From contig NZ_JAQGNX010000095.1 in assembly GCF_028293835.1 (NCBI RefSeq), forward strand, positions 1 through 63,728: DNA of 63,728 bases, given 5' to 3'. Of this stretch, positions 1 to 7,781 are shown piece by piece. Both the position numbers and the translations under genes were made by a program. The notes under the pieces were generated by a model, which saw only the letters and a list, made by a program, of their open reading frames with translations, ran no database searches and had not been told where the DNA came from. The first letter of the stretch is position 1. Every line of letters begins with the position of its first letter. Origin of the DNA: Pseudomonas sp. (GTDB lineage: Bacteria; Pseudomonadota; Gammaproteobacteria; Pseudomonadales; Pseudomonadaceae).

Positions 1-2126
1 GAGCATCGGGCGCAGTCGCTGTATCTGAGGTGCCGTTTCCATTGCCGGTTGTTGTGCAGCAGACTCAGTTGGACGAAATCACCGGAAATACCCTTACCCA
101 GAACTTTCAGTACCGCCAGGGCTTTTACGACGGGCATGAACGGATATTCCGTGGCTTCGGCCTGCTTATGCAAATCGACACCGAGCCAGGCGGAGTGGAG
201 GATGAGTCTTTCGCAGCACCCGTCCTGACCAAAACATGGTTTCACACAGGCCGTTATCCTGAACGTCCACCTACGGATTACAACACTAGCGATAGGGACG
301 CTCAGTCGTTGGGGCCTCATCTTTTCAGTGAACTCGACAATGCCAGTCAAACCGAACAATTATTCGCCACCAGCGACGAGGCAACGCGCCGGGAAATAGC
401 GCGCGCACTCAGCGGGTCGGTACTGCGGGTAGAAGTGTTTGGTCTCCAAAGCGGCCTCGACGGTGATTCAGCGCGCGCCGTGCCTTATTCGGTACAGAGT
501 TCACGCTATCTGGTTCGGCAGTTACAACCGCTAGGCCCACATCAGCGCTATGCAAGTCTTTTGACGCTGGCGCTGGAATCCATCGGCTATCACTACGAAC
601 ATGTTGCTGACGACCCCTTGTGTGAGCACACGGTGAGCCTGGCGTGGGATGCGTTTGGCACGCTGACCCATGGGGTAAGCGTCAACTATGCAAGGCGAAA
701 ACAACCTACCGACACGCCACCTACCGGCTATGACGAACACCAGCAACGCTGGTGGCAGGCCTCCCATGACGACGCGCAACAATGCGTGTATCTCAACGAG
801 TCGCTGGCCCAAGCCATTCATCTGGATCGACCGCAGAGTTGGCGCCTGGGTTTGCCCTTTCGCTTGCGCGGTAATGCCATGGTCGTCCCCGCCGCCAGCC
901 TGCTTCCCACTGAGGTCACGTATGAACGGTTTGTCGACCCTGCCAGCGTCTTTGCCACGTTGCCCAGAGTGCTGACCGGGCTTTCAATCCAGCGCTATAT
1001 CAATTGCGGCGACGGTGAGGCGACCTTCGAGGCGCTGGCCGACTACACAGAAACTGCGGAGCTGGATGACAACGCACTCAGTGCCTATGATCGGGTCATG
1101 ACGCCCGATGAATTAATCGCCAAGCTTCTTGAAGTCGGCTATCATTTGATGCCCAGTTTTCTACCTGCGGACGGGCTGAACCTATGGTCAGTCAAACGCG
1201 GCTTCAACACTTACGCCGCGCCCGAAGACTTCCACCAGATCACCGCCTTCCGGCCAACGCGAAGTCATGGCGAAACCTTGGTCGAATATGACCCTTATCA
1301 CCTGTTTCCGACCCGAATCACTGACCCGGCGGGCTGCGCCACTACCGCGACTTACGCTTATCACAGCTTGCAGCCATGGCGAATTGTCGACCCTAATCAG
1401 AACACTCAGGAGGCGGCGTACGATGCTTTCGGCAGGCTGCGGGCTACCAGTTTTTATGGCACTGAGTTGGGCATTGAAGCCGGGTTTGCTCCGCTTACAG
1501 AGCTCATGGACCGCAACATTACCTTCGACGAAGCAATTGCTTACCCAGAAGCCGTATTGGGCAATTACGCCACTGTCTGTCTCTACGATACGTTTAGTTG
1601 GTGCAAGGACGAACGCACCCGGGAACCCGTAAGAAGCGCCGTACTCCAGGCCGACCGCTACCCCGGCGACCCGGACGCACAAATACGCATTTCTATCGCC
1701 TCTGTCGATGGCTTTGGGCGCACATTGCAAACCAAGCAAAAAGTTGAAAGCGGCGACGCGTTCAACGTCAACGATTATGGCGAGCTGATTATCGATTACG
1801 GCACGACGCCCCCCAGGCCCGAGATCATCAATGCCGCGCCCCGCTGGCGCGTCAGCGAACGAGTGGAATACAACAATAAAGGTTTGGCAGTGCGGGTATA
1901 CCGTCCCTATTTTGCCAATAAGCTTCGCCACATCAATGACGTATTTTTCAGGGATTATGGCTACTGCGACAAGCAGTTCTACGACCCGCTGGGCCGCCCC
2001 ACTGTCACCTTGACTGCAAACGGTTGGATGCGCCGCCAAACTTATTTGACGTGGTACACCATTGCCGAGGATGAAAACGACACGGCGCAAGAAATGCTGG
2101 CGCTCAAGGCTGAAAGCGAAAAATGA
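1..2126 (+). CDS. Tc toxin B subunit (TcdB/TcaC-like), C-terminal part, 5' truncated by window
   Basis: The frame is open to the left edge, so only the last 707 codons or so are visible; full-length TcB proteins are about 1,500 residues. The visible part opens with sequence typical of the middle TcdB domains (PFPLPVVVQQ, LDEITGN, YRQGFYDGHER, FRGFG) and contains YDAFGRL and YDPLGRP Rhs/YD-type repeats. It ends at a natural TcB-like terminus (WYTIAEDENDTAQ). In the known Tc family, TcB forms, together with TcC, the hollow cocoon that encloses the toxic C-terminus of TcC, and docks on the TcA pore. It would act as a secreted toxin component, usually against insects. The start lies outside the window; the GTG at 30 is internal. 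The partner C gene just downstream is only a fragment, so this B subunit lacks a neighbouring partner here. Confidence 0.85.
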   Translation, partial: ASGAVAVSEVPFPLPVVVQQTQLDEITGNTLTQNFQYRQGFYDGHERIFRGFGLLMQIDTEPGGVEDESFAAPVLTKTWFHTGRYPERPPTDYNTSDRDAQSLGPHLFSELDNASQTEQLFATSDEATRREIARALSGSVLRVEVFGLQSGLDGDSARAVPYSVQSSRYLVRQLQPLGPHQRYASLLTLALESIGYHYEHVADDPLCEHTVSLAWDAFGTLTHGVSVNYARRKQPTDTPPTGYDEHQQRWWQASHDDAQQCVYLNESLAQAIHLDRPQSWRLGLPFRLRGNAMVVPAASLLPTEVTYERFVDPASVFATLPRVLTGLSIQRYINCGDGEATFEALADYTETAELDDNALSAYDRVMTPDELIAKLLEVGYHLMPSFLPADGLNLWSVKRGFNTYAAPEDFHQITAFRPTRSHGETLVEYDPYHLFPTRITDPAGCATTATYAYHSLQPWRIVDPNQNTQEAAYDAFGRLRATSFYGTELGIEAGFAPLTELMDRNITFDEAIAYPEAVLGNYATVCLYDTFSWCKDERTREPVRSAVLQADRYPGDPDAQIRISIASVDGFGRTLQTKQKVESGDAFNVNDYGELIIDYGTTPPRPEIINAAPRWRVSERVEYNNKGLAVRVYRPYFANKLRHINDVFFRDYGYCDKQFYDPLGRPTVTLTANGWMRRQTYLTWYTIAEDENDTAQEMLALKAESEK

Positions 2127-2175
2127 ACCTCAGCCTTGTCGTCATCTATGAGTTAGCCAGTGGTAGACCGATGGA

Positions 2176-2436
2176 TTGACCTCATCTGTGGCAGGCCAAT
2201 CACCGCTGCAACAGCTGAATTACGCCTACGATCCGGTAGGCAATATCCTGAAAGTCGAAGACGCAGCGCTACCCGTACGTTTTTTCGCCAATCAGCAAAT
2301 CGACCCCATCAACCGCTACCGTTACGACAGCCTGTATCAACTGATCGATCCCTTATATCTCGGGCCTCGCCTTCCGACCCGAATCGCGGTATTGGCAACT
2401 TCATCTCGCTCTCGAAAAAGAGAACGACCCTGCTAG
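2176..2436 (+). pseudogene. Remnant of a TccC-type (Rhs) toxin subunit gene
   Basis: From about codon 8 the frame reads PLQQLNYAYDPVGN, then VRFFANQQIDP and YRYDSLYQLID, which is the pattern found inside the Rhs core of TccC-like proteins (YDPVGN, then RFF.NQ, then Y.YDSLYQL). Only about 45 codons look like TccC. The normal N-terminus, the rest of the Rhs shell, the DPXGXG-type cleavage region and the toxic C-terminus are all missing. After YQLID the frame becomes Arg/Ser-rich and stops. The only start-like codon is a TTG with no clear ribosome binding site. I read this as an internal scrap left by deletion on both sides, directly behind the TcB gene. It is not expected to make a functional protein. 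Confidence 0.75.
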
Positions 2437-2542
2437 GCTCGATTCTAAAAAAGTTCTGAGGCGAACAACCTTGTATCGCGATGGCCGTTGAGCTTCACAT
2501 TCAAACTCGATCCGCTGATCGAGCTCTGAATGTACCTGAAGA

Positions 2543-2848
2543 TCACTTCGCAGCCGAGCGCACCACACTTAGCTCCGGCGCCGCAACCCGACGCTGACTC
2601 AGATACCGCGTACAACTGACCCGAAGGAATGAGGCGAAGTTAATCACTTCGCCGTTGAAGCCCATGACTTCCTCGTACAGCTTGGTGATCAACTGGTTGG
2701 TGGTCATGCTGTCGTTGCGGGCGATTTCCGCCAGGATATCCCAGAATTGATTTTCCAGACGCAGCGTGGTTACTACGCCACAGATGCGCAGGGAACGAGA
2801 GCGTGACTCATACAAAATCGGATCGGCTTTGACATAGAGTTCGCACAT
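2543..2848 (-). CDS. Ribbon-helix-helix domain protein
   Basis: This 101-residue protein has a central pattern typical of the small RHH_4-type ribbon-helix-helix proteins: a beta strand (VVTTLRLENQFWDIL) followed by two helices (AEIARNDSMTTNQLITKL). Such proteins bind DNA as dimers through the strand; the target here is unknown. The start is set by an AGGA about 7 bases before the ATG. It begins 10 bases after the stop of the DJ-1/PfpI gene, so the two are probably one transcript. The C-terminal 20 residues look unstructured. Family assignment rests on motif reading only. Confidence 0.7.
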   Translation of the reverse strand: MCELYVKADPILYESRSRSLRICGVVTTLRLENQFWDILAEIARNDSMTTNQLITKLYEEVMGFNGEVINFASFLRVSCTRYLSQRRVAAPELSVVRSAAK

Positions 2849-2858
2849 ACGTGTTTCC

Positions 2859-3440
2859 TCACAGAGTAATTTCAGTCCCGAGCAGTTTAAGAAAACCGTT
2901 CAACCAGGCTGAATGCGCAGGCCAGGCGGGCGCACTCACCAGGTTACGGTGGGTATGGGCTGCCGTTACAGCGATGTCCATGAACGTGCCGCCAGCCAAA
3001 CGCACTTCCGGGGCGCAGGCAGGGTAAGCACTGCATTCGCGGCCTTCCAGCACACCCGCGGCGGCCAGCAATTGCGCACCGTGACAGACCGACGCGATGG
3101 GTTTATCGGCTTTATCGAATGCGCGAACCCAGCCAAGAATGGTTTCGTTCAAGCGCAGGTACTCCGGCGCACGGCCACCGGGAATGACCAAGGCGTCGTA
3201 GTCCTCAACCTTGACCTTATCGAAATCGAAGTTCAGCGCAAAGTTGTGGCCCGGCTTTTCACTGTAGGTTTGATCGCCTTCAAAATCGTGAATGGCAGTG
3301 CGCACTGATTGACCGTTGGTCTTGCCAGGACAAACGGCGTGGACAACGTGCCCGACCATCTGCAACGCCTGAAACGGCACCATCACTTCGTAGTCTTCAA
3401 CGAAATCGCCGACCAGCATGAGAATTTTCTTCGCGGCCAT
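2859..3440 (-). CDS. DJ-1/PfpI family protein
   Basis: The 193-residue protein has the single-domain flavodoxin-like fold of the DJ-1/PfpI superfamily: [15 protein letters not shown] at the N-terminus (Glu15), [13 protein letters not shown] in the middle, and the nucleophile elbow [10 protein letters not shown] with Cys119-His120. Members act as glyoxalases/deglycases, chaperones or cysteine peptidases, and the substrate cannot be told from sequence. I chose the ATG at 3440 because AAGGAG sits 7 bases upstream; an in-frame start six codons earlier overlaps that ribosome binding site. It is followed at 10 bases by the RHH gene and was probably transcribed with it. Confidence 0.85.
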   Translation of the reverse strand: MAAKKILMLVGDFVEDYEVMVPFQALQMVGHVVHAVCPGKTNGQSVRTAIHDFEGDQTYSEKPGHNFALNFDFDKVKVEDYDALVIPGGRAPEYLRLNETILGWVRAFDKADKPIASVCHGAQLLAAAGVLEGRECSAYPACAPEVRLAGGTFMDIAVTAAHTHRNLVSAPAWPAHSAWLNGFLKLLGTEITL

Positions 3441-3538
3441 GACTTTCTCCTTAAGCAAAGGTGTGGGCAGATAAGGATAGTCAACGTACGGCCGACGAGC
3501 ACGGCGCGGGTAATAGGCAACTACTACGGGGCACTTGA

Positions 3539-4696
3539 TTAATTACGACGGTCCAGCACGTTAACCACCAGCCGGTCGATCCAGCCCCAGATTCGTTGCT
3601 GTACTCGGCGCAAAAACGGCCGAGACTGCCAATCTTCCAGGCTGACTTCTGTGCTTAGCGCGAAGTCAGCGGCGAAGCTGCTGGCTACTGCCTGGGTCAA
3701 ACCAGGGTCGAGGGCTTCGAGGTTGGCTTCGAGATTGAACCGCAGGTTCCAGTGGTCGAAGTTGCAAGAGCCAATGCTCACCCAGTCGTCGACCAGGACC
3801 ATTTTCAAATGCAAAAAACACGGCTGATATTCGAAAATGCGCACGCCTGATTTTAATAGCCGCGGATAATAACGGTGGCCCGCGTAGCGTACAGACGGAT
3901 GATCCGTGCGTGGCCCCGTGAGCAATAAACGGACGTCGATACCGTGCGATGCAGCTCGGCGCAGTGCCCGGCGGACTTTCCAGGTGGGCAGGAAATACGG
4001 GGTCGCCAACCAGATCCGGCGCTGGCCGCTGGCCAAGGCCCGGACCAGCGATTGCAGGATGTCACGGTGCTGGCGGGAATCTGCATACGCCACACGGCCC
4101 ATGCCTTCGCTGGTCAGTGGCAGCCTGGGCAAGCGCGGCAGGCCGAAGATATGTGTGGGGCGCCATGCGGTGGGACGTTCGTTGGCGTGGAACTGCCGGT
4201 CGAACAGCGCCTGCCAATCGACAACCATCGGCCCGGTAATTTCCACCATCACTTCGTGCCAGTCGCTGGTCTCACGTTCCGGGTGCCAGAACTCGTCAGT
4301 AACGCCAGTGCCACCGACCACCGCCAGGTGCTTATCCACCAGCAGCAGCTTTCGGTGATCGCGGTACAGGTTGCGCAGACCTCGGCGCCAATGCATTCGG
4401 TTATAAAACCGCAGGACGACCCCCGCGTCGGTCAGTCGTTTGCGCAGGCTCAACGTGAAGGCCTGGGCGCCAAAGCCATCAAACAGGCAACGCACTATGA
4501 CGCCCCGTTGCGCCGCCGCCACCAAGGCTTGTACCACCGCTTCAGCGCAGCTCCCGGCCTCGACCAGGTACAACTCCAATTCGACCTGCTGCTGCGCCTG
4601 CTCGATGGCGGCGATCATGCGTGGAAAAAACGCCGGACCGTCGATCAGCAAATTGAACCGGTTCTCGGCGCGCCACGGAAAAATCGCCCCCCTCAT
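3539..4696 (-). CDS. clsB: Cardiolipin synthase B
   Basis: The protein has two phospholipase D HKD motifs, HRKLLLVD (His114, Lys116, Asp121) and HLKMVLVD (His296, Lys298, Asp303), each followed by the expected Gly/Ser-rich segment ([13 protein letters not shown]). The N-terminal [22 protein letters not shown] and ELYLVEAG are typical of ClsB rather than ClsA, which carries two N-terminal membrane helices not seen here. It would condense phosphatidyl donors to cardiolipin at the inner membrane. Length (385) fits the family. The ribosome binding site is weak. It is a single gene on the minus strand with a long 5' region. Confidence 0.87.
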   Translation of the reverse strand: MRGAIFPWRAENRFNLLIDGPAFFPRMIAAIEQAQQQVELELYLVEAGSCAEAVVQALVAAAQRGVIVRCLFDGFGAQAFTLSLRKRLTDAGVVLRFYNRMHWRRGLRNLYRDHRKLLLVDKHLAVVGGTGVTDEFWHPERETSDWHEVMVEITGPMVVDWQALFDRQFHANERPTAWRPTHIFGLPRLPRLPLTSEGMGRVAYADSRQHRDILQSLVRALASGQRRIWLATPYFLPTWKVRRALRRAASHGIDVRLLLTGPRTDHPSVRYAGHRYYPRLLKSGVRIFEYQPCFLHLKMVLVDDWVSIGSCNFDHWNLRFNLEANLEALDPGLTQAVASSFAADFALSTEVSLEDWQSRPFLRRVQQRIWGWIDRLVVNVLDRRN

Positions 4697-5044
4697 GCCG
4701 TTAAACTCGACGAGGTCAGCAGAAGGCGAAGTGTGTTGAGCATGCGAACTCCGTACGCGCGGTGGGGGCCAACCTTAACCGGCTGTTATAGGCGGTTGCA
4801 AATCCCTGCGGCAATAACTGACAACCTCGACGCAGGCCCTTCCAAACGGCACTGCTGATATACCGCGTCGCCTGCTTCACGAACACGTTCGCTCTTATCA
4901 AACAACACGTAACTTATTGACTTACGCGACAGCGCGGCGTCGAAGACGTGGCGGACCTTCCTACAGCGATTATCTACGCGCCTCGGCGCCACTGAAAAAC
5001 CAAGTTACTGCTTTTACCAGCAAGCCGGCTCAGATTTAAGTCAG
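4697..5044. other. Intergenic region without a recognisable gene
   Basis: About 350 bases lie between the divergent clsB and olsB starts. Several short open frames exist on both strands, but none has a convincing ribosome binding site or family resemblance. I see no tRNA and no strong terminator hairpin. The region must hold the clsB promoter, but I cannot place it with confidence. Confidence 0.5.
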
Positions 5045-5073
5045 GGGTCAAACCGCTGTCATACAAGCATCAC
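5045..5073 (+). promoter_or_regulatory. Candidate PhoB (Pho box) site upstream of olsBA
   Basis: Three heptamers occur with an exact 11-bp period: GGGTCAA (5045-5051), CTGTCAT (5056-5062) and GCATCAC (5067-5073). The middle one is a perfect match to the Pho box half-site CTGTCAT, and TCA is kept in register in all three. A possible -10 (TAATAG, 5081-5086) follows. Ornithine lipid synthesis is induced by phosphate starvation in Pseudomonas, which makes PhoB control plausible. Two of the three half-sites are weak. Confidence 0.45.
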
Positions 5074-5181
5074 CAAAGCTTAATAGTGGTGACATCGCGC
5101 CTCCATAGCCTGCATTTGTACCCAAATTTGCGATTGAACTCGACCGGCCGCAACTGCCTGGCTGGCTTATGGAGACGCCAC

Positions 5182-5937
5182 ATGACCCAGATCGCCCGTA
5201 CTTGCGACACCCGTGTCGAACGCCGCCTGCAGGCCGAACGCCTGACTGGCGCAAAGGCGCTTCACGAAGCCCAGGCTTTGCGTTTCAGCGTATTCAGCGG
5301 TGAGTTCAACGCCAAGCTTAAAGGCGCCGAACTTGGCCTGGACATGGATGACTACGATGCGCACTGTTCGCATATCGGTGTTCGCGATTTGGCCACAGGC
5401 CGGCTGGTAGCAACCACCCGTTTGCTCGACCACAAAGCCGCCAGCACGTTGGGCAATTACTACAGCGAAGAAGAATTCAGCCTACACGGCCTCGGCCATC
5501 TGCAAGGACCCATTCTGGAGCTGGGCCGCACCTGTGTCGACCCGGCTTATCGCAACGGCGGCACCATCGCCGTGTTGTGGAGCGAACTGGCAGAGATCCT
5601 CAACGAAGGCAGCTACAGTTACCTGATGGGCTGCGCCAGTATTCCCATGCAGGACGGCGGCATTCAAGCCCACGCCATCATGCAACGCTTGCGCGAACGC
5701 TACTTGTGCACCAGAAACCTACGCGCCGAACCGAAAAAACCATTGCCCACGTTGGACCTGCCCAACAACGTCATCTGCGAGATGCCGCCGCTGCTCAAAG
5801 CCTACATGCGCCTGGGGGCAAAAATTTGCGGCGAACCGTGCTGGGACGAAGACTTTCAAGTGGCCGACGTATTCATTCTGCTCAAGCGTGATGACCTGTG
5901 TCCGCGTTATGCCCGCCACTTCAAGGCAGCGGTCTGA
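5182..5937 (+). CDS. olsB: L-ornithine N-alpha-acyltransferase (ornithine lipid synthesis, step 1)
   Basis: The protein (251 residues) belongs to the GNAT-like acyltransferase group that transfers a 3-hydroxyacyl chain from acyl-ACP to the alpha-amino group of ornithine, giving lyso-ornithine lipid. Family-typical segments are [14 protein letters not shown] near the N-terminus, [15 protein letters not shown] and LMGCASI in the core, and [18 protein letters not shown] near the C-terminus. The frame is open upstream to a GTG at 5086, but the ATG at 5182 has GGAG 7 bases before it and matches the family N-terminus. Its stop overlaps the start of olsA (TGATG), so the two are translationally coupled. 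A candidate Pho box lies about 110 bases upstream. Confidence 0.88.
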   Translation: MTQIARTCDTRVERRLQAERLTGAKALHEAQALRFSVFSGEFNAKLKGAELGLDMDDYDAHCSHIGVRDLATGRLVATTRLLDHKAASTLGNYYSEEEFSLHGLGHLQGPILELGRTCVDPAYRNGGTIAVLWSELAEILNEGSYSYLMGCASIPMQDGGIQAHAIMQRLRERYLCTRNLRAEPKKPLPTLDLPNNVICEMPPLLKAYMRLGAKICGEPCWDEDFQVADVFILLKRDDLCPRYARHFKAAV

Positions 5938-6731
5938 TGAGCCGGGTACGCGGTTATGCGCGGTTAATCCGGGTGTTGTGGGTGCTCGCCCTGGGTCTGG
6001 CGATTGCCGGCACGTTCGGCGTGCTTGAGAAATTACGCATCGGCGATTCCATGGCCCGCCGTCAGCGCTGGTCCCGATGGTTCATGGCGCGATTGAGCGC
6101 GGCACTGCCGTTTCGCGTGACGGTCAGCGGGGAATTACCCCGTGAGCCGATGCTATGGGTCAGCAATCATGTGTCCTGGACCGATATTCCATTGTTGGGG
6201 ATGATTGCACCGCTGTCCTTTCTGTCCAAAGCCGAAGTCCGCAACTGGCCGGTTGCCGGTTGGTTGGCGCTCAAAGCCGGTACGTTGTTTATCCGCCGCG
6301 GGTCAGGTGACAGCCGTTTAGTACTGCAACAAATGACCCAGCACTTGCAGGGCCAAGACGCATTGATGATCTTCCCCGAAGGCACCACCACTGACGGCCG
6401 CAGTCTGCGCACGTTCCACGGGCGGATGCTGGCCAGTGCCATTAATGCGGGCGTGCAATTGCAGCCGGTGGCAATTCGTTACCTGCGTGACGGCCAACCG
6501 TGTCCTATCGCGCCGTTCATTGGCGATGACGATTTGCTCTCGCACTTGCGCCGCTTATTCGCCAACGCACAGGGCGATGTGCATATTCAATTGCTCACCC
6601 CCATCGCCAGCCAACACCAGGAACGCGCAGCGTTGGCGTATCAGGCGCAACAGGCCGTACAACTGGCGCTGTTCGGCGAAAGCCCCCTGCCCGCTCAAAC
6701 GAAGGAAACGCGGTCGGCCAAGGCCGCCTGA
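5937..6731 (+). CDS. olsA: Lyso-ornithine lipid O-acyltransferase (ornithine lipid synthesis, step 2)
   Basis: This is a 264-residue PlsC-type acyltransferase with an N-terminal membrane segment (about residues 10-27), the catalytic NHVSWTD motif (HX4D), FIRRGSGD, and the acceptor motif FPEGTTTDG. Placed directly behind olsB with a one-base stop/start overlap, it should esterify the hydroxyl of lyso-ornithine lipid to finish the phosphorus-free membrane lipid. A general 1-acyl-glycerol-3-phosphate acyltransferase activity is the alternative, but the coupling argues for OlsA. Its last 37 bases overlap the end of acpH on the other strand. Confidence 0.85.
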   Translation: MSRVRGYARLIRVLWVLALGLAIAGTFGVLEKLRIGDSMARRQRWSRWFMARLSAALPFRVTVSGELPREPMLWVSNHVSWTDIPLLGMIAPLSFLSKAEVRNWPVAGWLALKAGTLFIRRGSGDSRLVLQQMTQHLQGQDALMIFPEGTTTDGRSLRTFHGRMLASAINAGVQLQPVAIRYLRDGQPCPIAPFIGDDDLLSHLRRLFANAQGDVHIQLLTPIASQHQERAALAYQAQQAVQLALFGESPLPAQTKETRSAKAA

Positions 6732-7288
6732 GCGAAGTCCTGTAGCAAGGGATAAAACTCAGCGAAGTCCGCGCTCAAGGGCTGATACAGCGCCTGTAAC
6801 TCCTGCATGGCGCCGGCCAGCCCTTCCGGCCGCGACAAGCGTCGGGAAATGCCGCGCAACACGGCCTCGAGTACATCGAAGTCACGGTACGAGCCCAACC
6901 AATCCTGAGCCGCCATGTACGGCGCGATCAGCGCCAAGCGCTCCGGCAATGCGGGTTCGGCAGCCAGTACGCGGTAAACCCGGTCAGTAAACGCGCCTAA
7001 CGGTTGCGCCGCATACAAGGCCCAGTCTCGCGCCAGGCAGTGATCAAAAAACACATCCAGGACGATGCCCGCATAACGCCGCCGTGAGGCGGGAAAGCGC
7101 GCAATCGCCTCCTTTACCAGCGGGTGCGCGTCGGTGAAGGTATCAATGCTGCGGTGCAACTGGATGGCCGCTTCAAGTTCAGGCGTGAAGCGGCCCGGCA
7201 ACGGTCCTTTGACGAAGTCGCCATACAGGCTGCCGAGCAGTTGCGCGGGGCGATCGCCGCCCAAATGGAGGTGTGCGAGGTAATTCAT
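6695..7288 (-). CDS. acpH: Acyl carrier protein phosphodiesterase
   Basis: The N-terminus MNYLAHLHLGG followed by LLGSLYGDFVKGPL, then QLHRSIDTFTDAHP and GIVLDVFFDHCLARDW, is the signature of AcpH, an HD-like hydrolase that removes the phosphopantetheine arm from holo-ACP in the cytosol. At 197 residues it has the usual length. The ATG at 7288 is chosen because the family begins MNYLAHL; an in-frame start eight codons earlier adds unrelated residues. It faces olsA tail to tail with a 37-base coding overlap and is divergent from the arsR gene, sharing a dyad-rich upstream region. Confidence 0.88.
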   Translation of the reverse strand: MNYLAHLHLGGDRPAQLLGSLYGDFVKGPLPGRFTPELEAAIQLHRSIDTFTDAHPLVKEAIARFPASRRRYAGIVLDVFFDHCLARDWALYAAQPLGAFTDRVYRVLAAEPALPERLALIAPYMAAQDWLGSYRDFDVLEAVLRGISRRLSRPEGLAGAMQELQALYQPLSADFAEFYPLLQDFAQAALADRVSFV

Positions 7289-7322
7289 GGATCGAAGCTT
7301 ACGCCAATTCAATGCGCGAGCC

Positions 7323-7425
7323 TATATCGATATAACCCGATATACCGTTTTATGCGGTTCTTAGTCATTCTGCGTATTTGTATATCGCGAAATACAAATA
7401 TATAGTTCGCCGCATCGCGATATAG
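7323..7425. promoter_or_regulatory. Dyad-rich operator region between acpH and arsR
   Basis: An AT-rich stretch in a GC-rich context holds a perfect 12-bp palindrome TATATCGATATA (7323-7334), further CGATATA/TATATCG half-sites at 7338-7344, 7381-7387 and 7419-7425, and an almost perfect 26-bp dyad at 7375-7400. The dyad has 13-base arms TATTTGTATATCG and CGAAATACAAATA, with 12 of 13 positions pairing. This is the architecture expected for ArsR-family operators and lies just upstream of arsR, so autoregulation is likely; acpH could be affected as well. Confidence 0.55.
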
Positions 7426-7450
7426 CGTTATCCCACGATCTGAGAACGAC

Positions 7451-7753
7451 ATGCCTATCGACCTCGACGAAATAATAAAAGCCCTGGCCCACCCTGTGCG
7501 ACGCGAGATTCTCGTGTGGCTCAAAGACTCGGCGCACTACTTTCCTGACCAGGACCACTCCCTGGAAAACGGGGTGTGTGCCGGTCAAATTGATCAGCGT
7601 GCGGGACTGTCTCAATCCACCGTCTCGGCGCATTTGGCGACCCTGCAACGGGCGGGGTTGATCACCAGCAAGAAAGTTGGCCAGTGGCATTTTTTCAAGC
7701 GCAATGGAGAAACCATCCACGCGTTCCTGCAAGCGTTAAGCAAACAGCTCTGA
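7451..7753 (+). CDS. ArsR-family transcriptional regulator without a metal motif
   Basis: This 100-residue winged-helix protein has the ArsR/SmtB pattern: ALAHPVRREILVWL, then a recognition helix LSQSTVSAHLATLQRAGLI and a wing (KKVGQWHFFKRN). The ELCVCDL-type metal site is absent and there is only one cysteine (GVCAGQ), so it probably senses a small molecule or redox state, not arsenic or zinc. It is followed 28 bases later by an MFS exporter and then by xenB, suggesting it represses this export/reduction cassette. The dyads at 7323-7425 are its likely operator. Confidence 0.85.
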   Translation: MPIDLDEIIKALAHPVRREILVWLKDSAHYFPDQDHSLENGVCAGQIDQRAGLSQSTVSAHLATLQRAGLITSKKVGQWHFFKRNGETIHAFLQALSKQL

Positions 7754-7781
7754 CGTCCTAACCCCTTCAAGGAGACGCTTC

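Noticed and set aside
2160..2459. Alternative open frame over the TccC remnant
   Set aside because: Only the frame starting at 2176 shows the YDPVGN and YDSLYQL motifs; the other is a shifted reading of the same bases.
3944..4858. 304-codon open frame opposite clsB
   Set aside because: Covers the HKD enzyme on the other strand and lacks motifs or a good start.
4908..4923. 14-base sequence TAACTTATTGACTT shared (inverted) with the region near 30380-30395
   Set aside because: A 14-base match between two sites is expected several times by chance in a window of this size, and no promoter -10 follows either copy.
4716..4992. Two short open frames upstream of clsB
   Set aside because: They overlap each other, lack ribosome binding sites and resemble no protein.
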